A stretch of 64,000 bases of DNA from contig JAPFFF010000007.1 in assembly GCA_039105265.1 (NCBI GenBank), positions 1,674,001 to 1,738,000 on the forward strand, read 5' to 3'. Source of the stretch: Tritrichomonas musculus. Taxonomy: Eukaryota > Parabasalia > Tritrichomonadida > Tritrichomonadidae. Each line of letters starts with the position of its first letter. The first letter of the stretch is position 1. Under the pieces are notes generated by a model. That model made no database searches and was not told the DNA's origin. It saw nothing but the letters and a program-made list of their open reading frames with translations. This document shows positions 9,602 to 20,083 of the stretch, one piece after another. Both the position numbers and the translations under genes were made by a program.

Positions 9602-11146
9602 TTAAGTCTTCTGTTTCATCAAATCCGGGTAACTATCTTGTAATTTAAAAGCTAACTTCATAATTTCCCAATGATCAAACATTTGAATTTTTTTTTGAAT
9701 AGGTTGAATATTCTGCTTACTAGAATTGGTAAAAACTTCTGGTGGAAATGTCATTAATAAAACCGATAGCAAATAGAAATTTAAAAATTGAGAGATATTA
9801 TCAGCTGATAACGCTGCAATCCAAAGATCGCTGCAATCGCACAGTGCTAATGTTCCACTCATTGCCATTGTAATTTCAGGAATAAATTCTAGAATTTTGT
9901 TATTGTTTTGGTATAAGTATGAATAAAATAGAATTGGGTCAACTACATATAAAAAATCACTAATTGTGATTGTGATGTTCTCAAAATCATTTGAATCAAT
10001 ACTTGCTAAAACTTGTTTAATCCTTCCTTTTTCAATTAAAACAAGCATTGACCAAAAAACTAGTGACTCGAATGTTTCCGAGTTTACAGTCGTTTCATCG
10101 TTAATAACAAAAAAAGGTTCATCATTTTCTAAATTTTCTTTATCATAAACGACATCTTTCACAAAAATACTATAGAAAACGCGGATTAAATATAATATCT
10201 CGTGATAATGTGAATGAAAATCATAATAAATTTGAGTAATTGACATGATGATATTAAAAGTAATTTTCAAAATTGTAAAATCGTAAACAACGGTTAGTAA
10301 TTTTTGCTTGAATTTATAAATTTCATTTTTTAACTTGTCAATATGCTCCTTAAAAAGATCGGTTCTTTTAAATTGTGAGCATCTTATTTTCTCCCATTGA
10401 TTTTTTATGCATCGATATCGTTCAATAAGTTTTTTATCAATATTATTGATATCGATTTCGATTAAATAAAACCAAACTTTTGCTTTTTGATTTGCATCAA
10501 TATGATGAGATCTGATATATTTTTTTAAATCATCAATTGAATTGTAACTTATTTCGCTTTCAGGATTATCTCCTTTTTTGTCATCTTCTGATTTAAAAGC
10601 AGATATTAATTCTAGTAAATTTGCATGTTTTTGAAGATATGAATCAATATTTTCGTTTGGTAAAGAAGGAGCTTTCAAAAAATCTCTTTTCCGATTTTTT
10701 CTCTGTTTTACATAATCTGAATCAGGATAAAATGATGGATATTGTGCCGTGATTTTAAAAATTCCTTTAGCATTTTGACTAAGTATAGTCACATGTTTAC
10801 AAAATTCATTATAAAAAGCATCAAACACTTCTTTATTAGGGAAATGGACTGTTATACCTAGTTCTTGCGTTGAATCAAGAAAACAAATTCTTTGAGGTTG
10901 ATCAATAATTGTTAAATCTGAATAAAAAGTAGTATCTATCAAATGATGCTGATCTTTGATAATATATGGATCAGTTAGAGGATTAATTAAATATTTGTCT
11001 TTGATTAATGGATTTTCAAAAACACTGTCTTCTTCTTTTAAAACCACAACAATAGAAAAAATAGTCTCAATAATTGATAGAGTACCAGTTGTAACTAGCG
11101 AACCATGAATATATAAAGAAACGCCATGAAATGCTGTTGAATCCAT
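9602..11146 (-). CDS. TBC-domain (Rab-GAP-like) protein, degenerate
   Basis: 514 aa. The N-terminal 140 residues look like a small beta-rich, PH-like fold. From about 205 to 500 the layout follows TBC domains: IRSHHIDANQKAKVWFYLI resembles the R-x-K-x-W opening, then a Y...QW...Q region, then FWSMLVL, then a DPILFYSYLY segment like the TBC stretch before the final helices, and LWIAALSADNISQFLNFYLLSVLL near the end. I cannot find a convincing IxxDxxR arginine finger or the YxQ glutamine, so GAP catalysis may be lost. Trichomonads carry many TBC proteins. The assignment is by pattern only and another helical domain is possible. Confidence 0.55.
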   Translation of the reverse strand: MDSTAFHGVSLYIHGSLVTTGTLSIIETIFSIVVVLKEEDSVFENPLIKDKYLINPLTDPYIIKDQHHLIDTTFYSDLTIIDQPQRICFLDSTQELGITVHFPNKEVFDAFYNEFCKHVTILSQNAKGIFKITAQYPSFYPDSDYVKQRKNRKRDFLKAPSLPNENIDSYLQKHANLLELISAFKSEDDKKGDNPESEISYNSIDDLKKYIRSHHIDANQKAKVWFYLIEIDINNIDKKLIERYRCIKNQWEKIRCSQFKRTDLFKEHIDKLKNEIYKFKQKLLTVVYDFTILKITFNIIMSITQIYYDFHSHYHEILYLIRVFYSIFVKDVVYDKENLENDEPFFVINDETTVNSETFESLVFWSMLVLIEKGRIKQVLASIDSNDFENITITISDFLYVVDPILFYSYLYQNNNKILEFIPEITMAMSGTLALCDCSDLWIAALSADNISQFLNFYLLSVLLMTFPPEVFTNSSKQNIQPIQKKIQMFDHWEIMKLAFKLQDSYPDLMKQKT

Positions 11147-11687
11147 TTGTTATCGTTAACGTTGAAATTCACCTTTTTTTGAAGCAGTTTTACAAATATG
11201 ATTTATCGCATTTTTTAAAGAAAGAATCATATATCATTATCATTAAGCGGATGAAGTTAGCAAATGCAAGTTTTGATTTAACAATTCACATATTTTCATT
11301 TGCCATAAATTTTCATTATTAATAAAATAATTTTAATTTCAATTCTCATATAAAATAATTCGAATTCATAATTTAATCTTTATTAAGACTTTTTTGCCAA
11401 AATACTCGATAACAACAAATATTTGTTTTTGTTAATGAATGTCCAATTCTATTAATAATAAAAATATACGATTTAGTAAAATGAATCAAGGATAATTTAA
11501 CATAGATTTATTATTGAGCTGCAAGTTGATTAATAGACATCAAACTCTAGATTGACATGAGAATTAATGAATGATATCTTTTGAAAGATGAACATTTTAT
11601 ATTATTAAAATCAATGAAAAATTCTTAGATAAAATAGTGGTTCAGTTTGAATGCTGGAAATTTAAATTGCGACAATTTGCCTTTTTA
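11147..11687. other. AT-rich intergenic region
   Basis: About 540 bp between two minus-strand genes. I see no gene, inverted repeat or structured element, only short A/T runs. Confidence 0.6.
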
Positions 11688-13070
11688 TTATAATGGTTCC
11701 AAATTTTCATTAAATAAAGTAGTAATCAGCTGATCATATATTACTATTGACTTAGGATCTAGATTATCTCTAATTTGAAGAAACAATTCTAATGGTAGTT
11801 GTGTATTAAGTTTTTGCTTAAATGATTTAAATTCATTATTGATTTGGAAAAAATGGGCCATATTTAGTATTGTAACTAAAAATTTCTGTAAAACATTTTG
11901 TTCATCACAACTTAGTAAGAATGAGAAGCATTCAAAAATGTCATCATTAATTATAAGTGAAAAGCACAATTGATAATTAGAAATTGATAAAGATTCCAGT
12001 AAAAAATTGATAATGCAAATTTTTACTTTATAATCAGTTGTTTCTGCATATTTTGATAGATTTTTTAAAAAATCTTCTTTCAGTATGAATTTTAATGCGA
12101 AATCATGATTTACTTTCACTATTTCTGATAAACAAAGTAGAGAGAGATATTTAATTTGAATATCATCAACTTGTTGGGCAAAATGTAAAATTGTATTAAC
12201 ATGATTTGAATCAATAAAAAATAAAGCATGGATGCTTTTTGAAATAAGTTGTAAAGATAAAATAGTCAACTTCTTGTCGTTTGATGAAAGTAAATGGAGA
12301 ATGAAAGTACGAAAATCATAATTAAAAAATAAATCAAAGTCAAATTTTGAATAATCCATCATTTGATTGATTGATTCTGAAATTGTTTCAAACATGAATT
12401 CTTGCTTTTCTTCAATAATTTCACTAAAAATTGTGAATATATTTTTTTGATATGATATATCAGCATTTTCAAATGATGTAATTAAAAATGGAATAAATTT
12501 ATCACGATATGCATCAATACGTAAAAAATTAATCCACAATGAAATTGGGAGAAATTCTAAAATTGAATTTAAGATTTCTTGATCAATCAAAGAAAGAGAG
12601 CATATTATATCGAAAAATCTATATATCATTGGTGATTTTCCTTTGTTTTTAATTTTTTCATAAATAACATTAACAATATTATACTTATATAATAAAATTC
12701 CGATTTCATTGCATTTAGATATAACGAGAGACATGCATAAGGTACTTAAAATCTGTATATCTAATTCATCATTGTCAATCAATCTAAAAAAAATTAAAAT
12801 TTTTTTTCGATCATCATCTTTATATGGTGGATCTATAGTTTCGATTTGATTTAAATTGCCAATAAGTTCATCGATGCAATCGTAAATGATATCTTCGTGT
12901 CCTCCATTTACTGCAGCATCAAGAATGTTTAGGTATGAATAAAAAGAAAACTCATTTTCTTCCTTATATTTCTTTAATAGCATATAGTATTGATTACTTG
13001 AATTTATATCATCTCTTTCATTTTTATAATCCATCTTTATTATTCGGTTTTTCTTTGAAAAATTTACCAT
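11688..13070 (-). CDS. Helical-repeat (ARM/HEAT-like) protein
   Basis: 460 aa from the start chosen here. The sequence is a series of hydrophobic helix pairs, for example YLNILDAAVNGGHEDI, IQILSTLCMSLVIS and IKYLSLLCLSEIVKV, typical of trichomonad armadillo-like proteins. No catalytic motif, membrane span or known name. The frame extends 18 codons upstream to an ATG at 13124, but an initiator-like TCATT (13081-13077) sits about 8 bp before the ATG at 13070, as expected for this lineage's very short 5' UTRs, so the inner ATG is preferred. A third ATG at 13034 is possible. It lies in the same orientation as IFT81 just upstream, with independent promoters expected. Confidence 0.75.
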   Translation of the reverse strand: MVNFSKKNRIIKMDYKNERDDINSSNQYYMLLKKYKEENEFSFYSYLNILDAAVNGGHEDIIYDCIDELIGNLNQIETIDPPYKDDDRKKILIFFRLIDNDELDIQILSTLCMSLVISKCNEIGILLYKYNIVNVIYEKIKNKGKSPMIYRFFDIICSLSLIDQEILNSILEFLPISLWINFLRIDAYRDKFIPFLITSFENADISYQKNIFTIFSEIIEEKQEFMFETISESINQMMDYSKFDFDLFFNYDFRTFILHLLSSNDKKLTILSLQLISKSIHALFFIDSNHVNTILHFAQQVDDIQIKYLSLLCLSEIVKVNHDFALKFILKEDFLKNLSKYAETTDYKVKICIINFLLESLSISNYQLCFSLIINDDIFECFSFLLSCDEQNVLQKFLVTILNMAHFFQINNEFKSFKQKLNTQLPLELFLQIRDNLDPKSIVIYDQLITTLFNENLEPL

Positions 13071-13076
13071 ATCGAT

Positions 13077-13081
13077 AATGA
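13077..13081 (-). promoter_or_regulatory. Initiator that decides the start of the ARM-like gene
   Basis: TCATT on the minus strand about 8 bp before the ATG at 13070. No comparable motif precedes the ATG at 13124. Confidence 0.45.
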
Positions 13082-13183
13082 TTTTTAAACTTTTTGTGAG
13101 AATGATGAAAGTGAAAAAGTACATAAAAAAATAGCAAAATATGTTTTGAAATTTATCTAAATAATAATAATAAAACGATTGGC

Positions 13184-15070
13184 TTATTCAATGGTAATAA
13201 TTTCTTCCGGATTCTTTCCTTCTCTTTCATTCTGGTTTTGTTCATCTTCTTTTTGCTTTTTAGCAATTTTCTGACACTCTAGTTTAACTTGTAAAAGTCT
13301 TCTCAGAGACTGAAACATTTCGAGTTGCTTTTGATTTGCTTCTGTTTGAGTTCCAATTGTCTTCTTTTGTTCTCTGAGAGAACGTGTTTCTTTTTTGAGA
13401 GCCTGAGAAGCTTTTTGGAAATAATCTGAATATGTTTTTATATCCTTTGAAACTGGATTTCCGGTCTTTGATGCAGTTTCTTCTTCTCTAGCTCGATTTA
13501 TTTTTCTTTCAAGGCAGCATAGCATTTGCCTTGTATTGTGATATTTTGATTGGTATGTTCCCATTTCTGCTTTCAATTTCTTTGCTTCTTCATCGAGTTC
13601 CATACAACTTGAATCATATTCTGATATTGCATTTTGATATCTTTGTTTTGCTTGAAGATATTTGGATTCAATTGCAGCTTTTTTCTTTCGATAATCTTGT
13701 AACTCGGAAACAAGTGGTTTTAATTCGGATTGTCTAGCTTGAATACCTTTCTGAATTTCTTTTGATATTGCGCTCATTTCTTCGAGTGTCTTACCTTTTA
13801 GATCATCTAAATCTGCTTTCGTCGCTGAAACTTTTTCAAGTTGTTCTCTTGCTTCTCTAAAGCCCCCAACACCTCTTTGTCGTTCAATTCGTTGTATTTC
13901 TTGAAGATTGCTGTCATGCTGTTGTTTGACTATTTCTTCAGTTCGCATCATAATAACAAGCTCTTTTCGAAAAACTGCTAATTCTGCTTGTTTTTGCTTG
14001 TAATTTTCATTTTTTTCTTTCAATGCTCGGACGTAACTTGCAAATTGGGTAGGTGATGGAACTTCTATAGCACCTTCTGATTGTTTTTCCTGAAGAACCT
14101 GTTCAGCTTCAGCTCTTTGCTTTTGTAAATCTTCTAGTTGCTTTTTTTTTAGTTCACATCTTTTTGCAGCAGCGGCAACTTGGTTTTGACTCATGATTAA
14201 ACTTTTTTCAGCTGGAGTCTGTCCTCCTGTTGCCGCTGGATTTGCATTACCTTGATTACGGAGTGAATCGTATTCTTGTTGGAGAGACCTGAGTTTCTCT
14301 TGCATATGAGTTTTCATATTTCCTAATTGCTCTGTGACGCTCTTTTGTCGTGCCATAAGTTTTCTTTTATCATCATTAATTTTTTGAAGTTCATCATTAA
14401 GTTTCATTTCTCTTTCGCTTTCAACTCGTAGTTTTGACGTCCATTTCAATAATTCGTCTAGGTTTTTAACTTTTTCTAATTTTCTCTTGAAACCAGTTAT
14501 ACGTGTTGCAAGTCTTGCTTTATCTGCTTTTAAATCATCATGAATTCTCTTTAATTCTTCAACGTTTGTTCCTCCAATTTCCTCATATTCCTGGAGAACT
14601 TGGTCAAATTTTTCACGTAATTCACGATGCTGAACAATAAGTTCAGACACCGTGGTATCAACTTTAATTTCTTCAGGAATTGGTACTTCTTCGCTATATT
14701 TCGCTTTATAAGCTCTTTGTTTCATATTTTCAAAATCGCTTAAAAGCCAGAGCATAACAGGATATATGAGATTTTTATCTGCAGATTTGAGTCTAACATC
14801 CCATTCTTCTGGGTCAACAGGAAAATCATACTTCATAATTCGCAAAAATTCCGACATTCGTTCAACAGTAACTTCGATCGTTTCTGTTCCGATTTTTTCT
14901 GGCATTGTATCGCTTATATTAAATAAAATCGTATTAAGTAATTCGAGTAATTCTTGTTCTTTAAGTTCAGAAAATTGGAAAAGCGTAAAACTTATATCAA
15001 GATGTGTTTTAAGTAAATTGACAATTTGTTCTTCAATATTATCTGGAATCTCTTGGGTTGTTTCCTGCAT
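13184..15070 (-). CDS. IFT81: Intraflagellar transport protein IFT81
   Basis: 628 aa from the ATG at 15070, close to the about 676 aa of animal IFT81. The N-terminal 115 residues match the IFT81 calponin-homology module that binds tubulin with IFT74: FSELKEQELLELLNTI, then YPVMLWLLSDFENMKQRAYK, equivalent to the YPVLHWLL...KKRAYLAR block of animal IFT81. The rest is coiled coil, the IFT74-binding part, with the GGFREAREQLEKVS segment near the middle. IFT81 is a core IFT-B subunit that carries tubulin into growing flagella. The frame also has an ATG at 15121 and extends to a TTG at 15130; homology favours 15070 because the conserved domain starts about 12 residues later. No clear initiator precedes either ATG. 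The MULE inserted about 370 bp upstream. Confidence 0.92.
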   Translation of the reverse strand: MQETTQEIPDNIEEQIVNLLKTHLDISFTLFQFSELKEQELLELLNTILFNISDTMPEKIGTETIEVTVERMSEFLRIMKYDFPVDPEEWDVRLKSADKNLIYPVMLWLLSDFENMKQRAYKAKYSEEVPIPEEIKVDTTVSELIVQHRELREKFDQVLQEYEEIGGTNVEELKRIHDDLKADKARLATRITGFKRKLEKVKNLDELLKWTSKLRVESEREMKLNDELQKINDDKRKLMARQKSVTEQLGNMKTHMQEKLRSLQQEYDSLRNQGNANPAATGGQTPAEKSLIMSQNQVAAAAKRCELKKKQLEDLQKQRAEAEQVLQEKQSEGAIEVPSPTQFASYVRALKEKNENYKQKQAELAVFRKELVIMMRTEEIVKQQHDSNLQEIQRIERQRGVGGFREAREQLEKVSATKADLDDLKGKTLEEMSAISKEIQKGIQARQSELKPLVSELQDYRKKKAAIESKYLQAKQRYQNAISEYDSSCMELDEEAKKLKAEMGTYQSKYHNTRQMLCCLERKINRAREEETASKTGNPVSKDIKTYSDYFQKASQALKKETRSLREQKKTIGTQTEANQKQLEMFQSLRRLLQVKLECQKIAKKQKEDEQNQNEREGKNPEEIITIE

Positions 15071-15428
15071 TGAAAATATTATATGCAAAATTAAACGTGT
15101 ATTTAAAAACGATATTTTCATAATTTTCAAAGGAAAAATCGTTTTATATTTAATTAATTCAATTTAATATTCTTCATCTGACTATGTAAAATAATATTAT
15201 TTGTATTATTTATTCATAATATATATGTTATAAATATATTCAAAGATTTGTGAGTTTTGTCGGTCATTTCATTTGAATAAAATCATGTTGTCGGTCTTTT
15301 CAAAATGTTTTTTATTATTATTAAAATGTATTTTTAAGATAAGCAATAGTTATATAATGAGCTATTCAACTTTTATTTTTCATTCAGCAGCCATTATTCA
15401 TATACCGTTTCAAATATTGAACGATAGA

Positions 15429-15437
15429 GGTCTGCGG
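15429..15437. repeat. Left target-site duplication of the giant MULE
   Basis: GGTCTGCGG, identical to 26014-26022 on the far side of the element. Nine bases is the classic Mutator-superfamily duplication length. Confidence 0.9.
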
Positions 15438-15576
15438 GGCAAAGGAATCGAATATATAAAAATCCACCGAGATAAATTGAGAGAAAAACGATCATACACT
15501 GATCGTTAAATTCACTTTTTGAAAGAAAAATAACTACCAGTTTTACTCTAAAAGGTTTGACGACTCTAAGTGATTC
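15438..15576. repeat. Left terminal inverted repeat of the giant MULE
   Basis: 139 bp, starting GGCAAAGGAATCGAA and ending GTGATTC. It is the reverse complement of 25875-26013 with one mismatch at the third base. It contains the internal palindrome-like ACGATCATACACTGATCGT. Confidence 0.9.
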
Positions 15577-18500
15577 CATACGTCTCCAAGTGATTCAAGA
15601 CGATTACAAATGACTACAAGGCGACACCAAGTGATTCCAGACAATTCACAATGACTCCATTCTATTACAAATGATTCCAGACGATTCCAGACTTTTACAA
15701 ATAATTCCATACGATTCCATATTATTCCAAACGATTATAAATGATTCCAAGACGACACCAAATGATTCCAGAAGATTACAAATGATTCCAAAGTATTACA
15801 AATGATTCCAGAAGATTACAAATGATTCCAAAGTATTACAAATGATTCCAAGGCGACACCAAGTGATTCCAGACAATTCACAATGGCTCCATTCTATTAC
15901 AAATGATTCCATACGTCTCCAAGTGATTCAAGACGATTACAAATGATTCCAGACGATTATAAATGATTCCGAGACGACACCAAGTGATTCAAGACGATTA
16001 CAAATAACTGCAAGGCGACACCAAAAGATTCTAGACAATTCACAATGGCTCCATTCTATTACAAATGATTCCAAAGCGACACCAAGTGATTCCAGACAAT
16101 TCACAATGGCTCCATTCTATTACAAATGATTCCAGACGATTCCAGATGATTCCAGACGATTATAAATGATTCCGAGACGACACCAAGTGATTCAAGACGA
16201 TTACAAATAACTGCAAGGCGACACCAAATGATTCCAGAAAATTCACAATGGCTCCATTCTATTACAAATGATTCCATACGTCTCCAAGTGATTCAAGACG
16301 ATTACAAATGACTACAAGGCGACACCAAGTGATTCCAGACAATTCACAATGACTCCATTCTATTACAAATGATTCCAGACGATTCCAGACTTTTACAAAT
16401 AATTCCATACGATTCCATATTATTCCAAACGATTATAAATGATTCCAAGACGACACCAAATGATTCCAGAAGATTACAAATGATTCCAAAGTATTACAAA
16501 TGATTCCAGAAGATTACAAATGATTCCAAAGTATTACAAATGATTCCAAGGCGACACCAAGTGATTCCAGACAATTCACAATGGCTCCATTCTATTACAA
16601 ATGATTCCATACGTCTCCAAGTGATTCAAGACGATTACAAATGATTCCAGACGATTATAAATGATTCCGAGACGACACCAAGTGATTCAAGACGATTACA
16701 AATAACTGCAAGGCGACACCAAAAGATTCTAGACAATTCACAATGGCTCCATTCTATTACAAATGATTCCAAAGCGACACCAAGTGATTCCAGACAATTC
16801 ACAATGGCTCCATTCTATTACAAATGATTCCAGACGATTCCAGATGATTCCAGACGATTATAAATGATTCCGAGACGACACCAAGTGATTCAAGACGATT
16901 ACAAATAACTGCAAGGCGACACCAAAAGATTCTAGACAATTCACAATGGCTCCATTCTATTACAAATGATTCCAAAGCGACACCAAGTGATTCCAGACAA
17001 TTCACAATGGCTCCATTCTATTACAAATGATTCCAGACGATTCCAGATGATTCCAGACGATTATAAATGATTCCGAGACGACACCAAGTGATTCAAGACG
17101 ATTACAAATAACTGCAAGGCGACACCAAATGATTCCAGAAAATTCACAATGGCTCCATTCTATTACAAATGATTCCATACGTCTCCAAGTGATTCAAGAC
17201 GATTACAAATGATTCCAGACGATTATAAATGATTCCGAGACGACACCAAGTGATTCAAGACGATTACAAATAACTGCAAGGCGACACCAAAAGATTCCAG
17301 ACAATTCACAATGGCTCCATTCTATTACAAATGATTCCAAAGCGACACCAAGTGATTCCAGACAATTCACAATGGCTCCATTCTATTACAAATGATTCCA
17401 GACGATTCCAGATGATTCCAGACGATTATAAATGATTCCGAGACGACACCAAGTGATTCAAGACGATTACAAATAACTGCAAGGCGACACCAAATGATTC
17501 CAGAAAATTCACAATGGCTCCATTCTATTACAAATGATTCCATACGTCTCCAAGTGATTCAAGACGATTACAAATGACTACAAGGCGACACCAAAAGATT
17601 CCAGACAATTCACAATGGCTCCATTCTATTACAAATGATTCCAAAGCGACACCAAGTGATTCCAGACAATTCACAATGGCTCCATTCTATTACAAATGAT
17701 TCCAGACGATTCCAGATGATTCCAGACGATTATAAATGATTCCGAGACGACACCAAGTGATTCAAGACGATTACAAATAACTGCAAGGCGACACCAAATG
17801 ATTCCAGAAAATTCACAATGGCTCCATTCTATTACAAATGATTCCATACGTCTCCAAGTGATTCAAGACGATTACAAATGACTACAAGGCGACACCAAAA
17901 GATTCCAGACAATTCGCAATGGCTCCATTCTATTACAAATGATTCCAGACGATTCCAGATGATTCCAGACGACACCAAATGATTCCAGAAGATTACAAAT
18001 GATTCCAAAGTATTACAAATGATTCCAAGGTGACACCAAGTGATTCCAGACAATTCACAATGGCTCCATTCTATTACAAATGATTCCATACGTCTCCAAG
18101 TGATTCAAGACGATTACAAATGATTCCAGACGATTATAAATGATTCCGAGACGACACCAAGTGATTCAAGACGATTACAAATAACTGCAAGGCGACACCA
18201 AATGATTCCAGAAAATTCACAATGGCTCCATTCTATTACAAATGATTCCAGACGATTCCAGACGATTCCAGATGATTCCAGATGATTCCAGACGATTCCA
18301 GATGATTCCAGACGATTCCAGATGATTCCAGACGATTCCAGATGATTCCAAACGATTATAAATGATTCCAAGACGACACCAAATGATTCCAGAAGATTAC
18401 AAATGATTCCAAAGTATTACAAATGATTCCAAGACGACTTACAAGTGATTCTAGACGACTCCAAGTGATTCCGATAAGATTACAAATGATTCCAAGACGA

Positions 18501-18895
18501 TTCCAAGTGATTCAAGACAACTCCAAGTGATTCCGATAAGATTACAAATAACTACAAGGCGACACCAAGTGATTCCAGACAATTCACAATGACTCCATTC
18601 TATTACAAATGATTCCAGACGATTCCAGATGATTCCAGACGACTCCATCTGATTTTAAACGATTACAGATGATTCCAGACAATTCGCAATGACTCCATTC
18701 TATTACAAATGATTCCAAGACGACTCCAAGTGATTCCTGACTGTTACAAATAATTCCAGACGATTACAAATGACTTTAGATTGTTGCAAATGATTCTGTA
18801 ACGGCCCCAAGTGATCAAAGACAATTTACAATGATTTCAGACGGCTTCAAATGATTTCAAACGAAAAAAATTATTCCAAGATGATTCCAATTGAT
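15577..18895. repeat. Left subterminal arm: 10-bp-periodic degenerate repeats
   Basis: About 3.3 kb built of units like GATTCCAGAC, GATTACAAAT and CGACACCAAG spaced almost exactly 10 bp, with occasional 11-bp steps. Units are assembled into larger modules, such as the recurring CAATTCACAATGGCTCCATT block, and these into duplications of hundreds of bases (15571 onward recurs at 16269 onward, offset 698 bp). The same modules occur in inverse orientation in the right arm. Short frames that read through it are translations of the repeats, not genes. Confidence 0.9.
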
Positions 18896-18930
18896 GGTTC
18901 ACAGAGAAAGAAGCTCCTTAGTAATAGATC

Positions 18931-20010
18931 ACTGAATGCAATCGACTATCACTGAATGCAATCGACTATCACTGAATGCAATCGACTATCACTGAATGCA
19001 ATCGACTATCACTGAATGCAATCGACTATCACTGAATGCAATTGACTATCACTGAATGCAATCGACTATCACTGAATGCAATCGACTATCACTGAATGCA
19101 ATCGACTATCACTGAATGCAATCGACTATCACTGAATGCAATCGACTATCACTGAATGCAATCGACTATCACTGAATGCAATCGACTATCACTGAATGCA
19201 ATCGACTATCACTGAATGCAATCGACTATCACTGAATGCAGTCGACTATCACTGAATGCAATTGACTATCACTGAATGCAATCGACTATCACTGAATGCA
19301 ATCGACTATCACTGAATGCAATCGACTATCACTGAATGCAATCGACTATCACTGAATGCAATCGACTATCACTGAATGCAATCGACTATCACTGAATGCA
19401 ATCGACTATCACTGAATGCAATCGACTATCACTGAATGCAATCGACTATCACTGAATTCAATCGACTATCACTGAATGCAATCGACTATCACTGAATGCA
19501 ATCGACTATCACTGAATGCAATCGACTATCACTGAATGCAATCGACTATCACTGAATGCAATCGACTATCACTGAATGCAATCGACTATCACTGAATGCA
19601 ATCGACTATCACTGAATGCAATCGACTATCACTGAATGCAATCGACTATCACTGAATGCAATCGACTATCACTGAATGCAATCGACTATCACTGAATGCA
19701 ATCGACTATCACTGAATGCAATCGACTATCACTGAATGCAATCGACTATCACTGAATGCAATCGACTATCACTGAATGCAATCGACTATCACTGAATGCA
19801 ATCGACTATCACTGAATGCAATCGACTATCACTGAATGCAATCGACTATCACTGAATGCAATCGACTATCACTGAATGCAATTGACTATCACTGAATGCA
19901 ATCGACTATCACTGAATGCAATCGACTATCACTGAATGCAATCGACTATCACTGAATACAATCGACCATCAGTGAATGCAATCGACTATCACTAAATGCA
20001 ATCGACCATC
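18931..20010. repeat. 20-bp tandem array, 54 copies
   Basis: Unit ACTGAATGCAATCGACTATC repeated without a length change for 1,080 bp. Only scattered single-base variants occur (for example ATTGACTATC, GTCGACTATC, ACTGAATTCA), and they are denser at the right edge. There are no unique spacers, so it is a minisatellite, not a CRISPR array. Confidence 0.97.
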
Positions 20011-20083
20011 ACTGGTTGTATTTGGTCAATCCAAAGTAAAAATAAAAATTAAAAATTTAATTATATGTAATTTATTATATTTT

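Noticed and set aside
13071-13124. Longer start for the ARM-like protein at the ATG at 13124.
   Set aside because: The initiator-like TCATT lies downstream of it and just before the ATG at 13070; the extra 18 codons are a hydrophobic, AT-rich stretch with no supporting feature.
15071-15130. Extended IFT81 start at TTG 15130 or ATG 15121.
   Set aside because: TTG is not expected as a start here, and IFT81 homologues begin only about a dozen residues before the conserved domain, which fits the ATG at 15070.
16799-18648. Several 65-85-codon minus-strand frames in the left arm with WNRLESFVIEW-like repeats, and matching plus frames at 24857-26057.
   Set aside because: They are readings of the 10-bp repeat family on either arm of the MULE, start and stop at random within it, and have no independent features.
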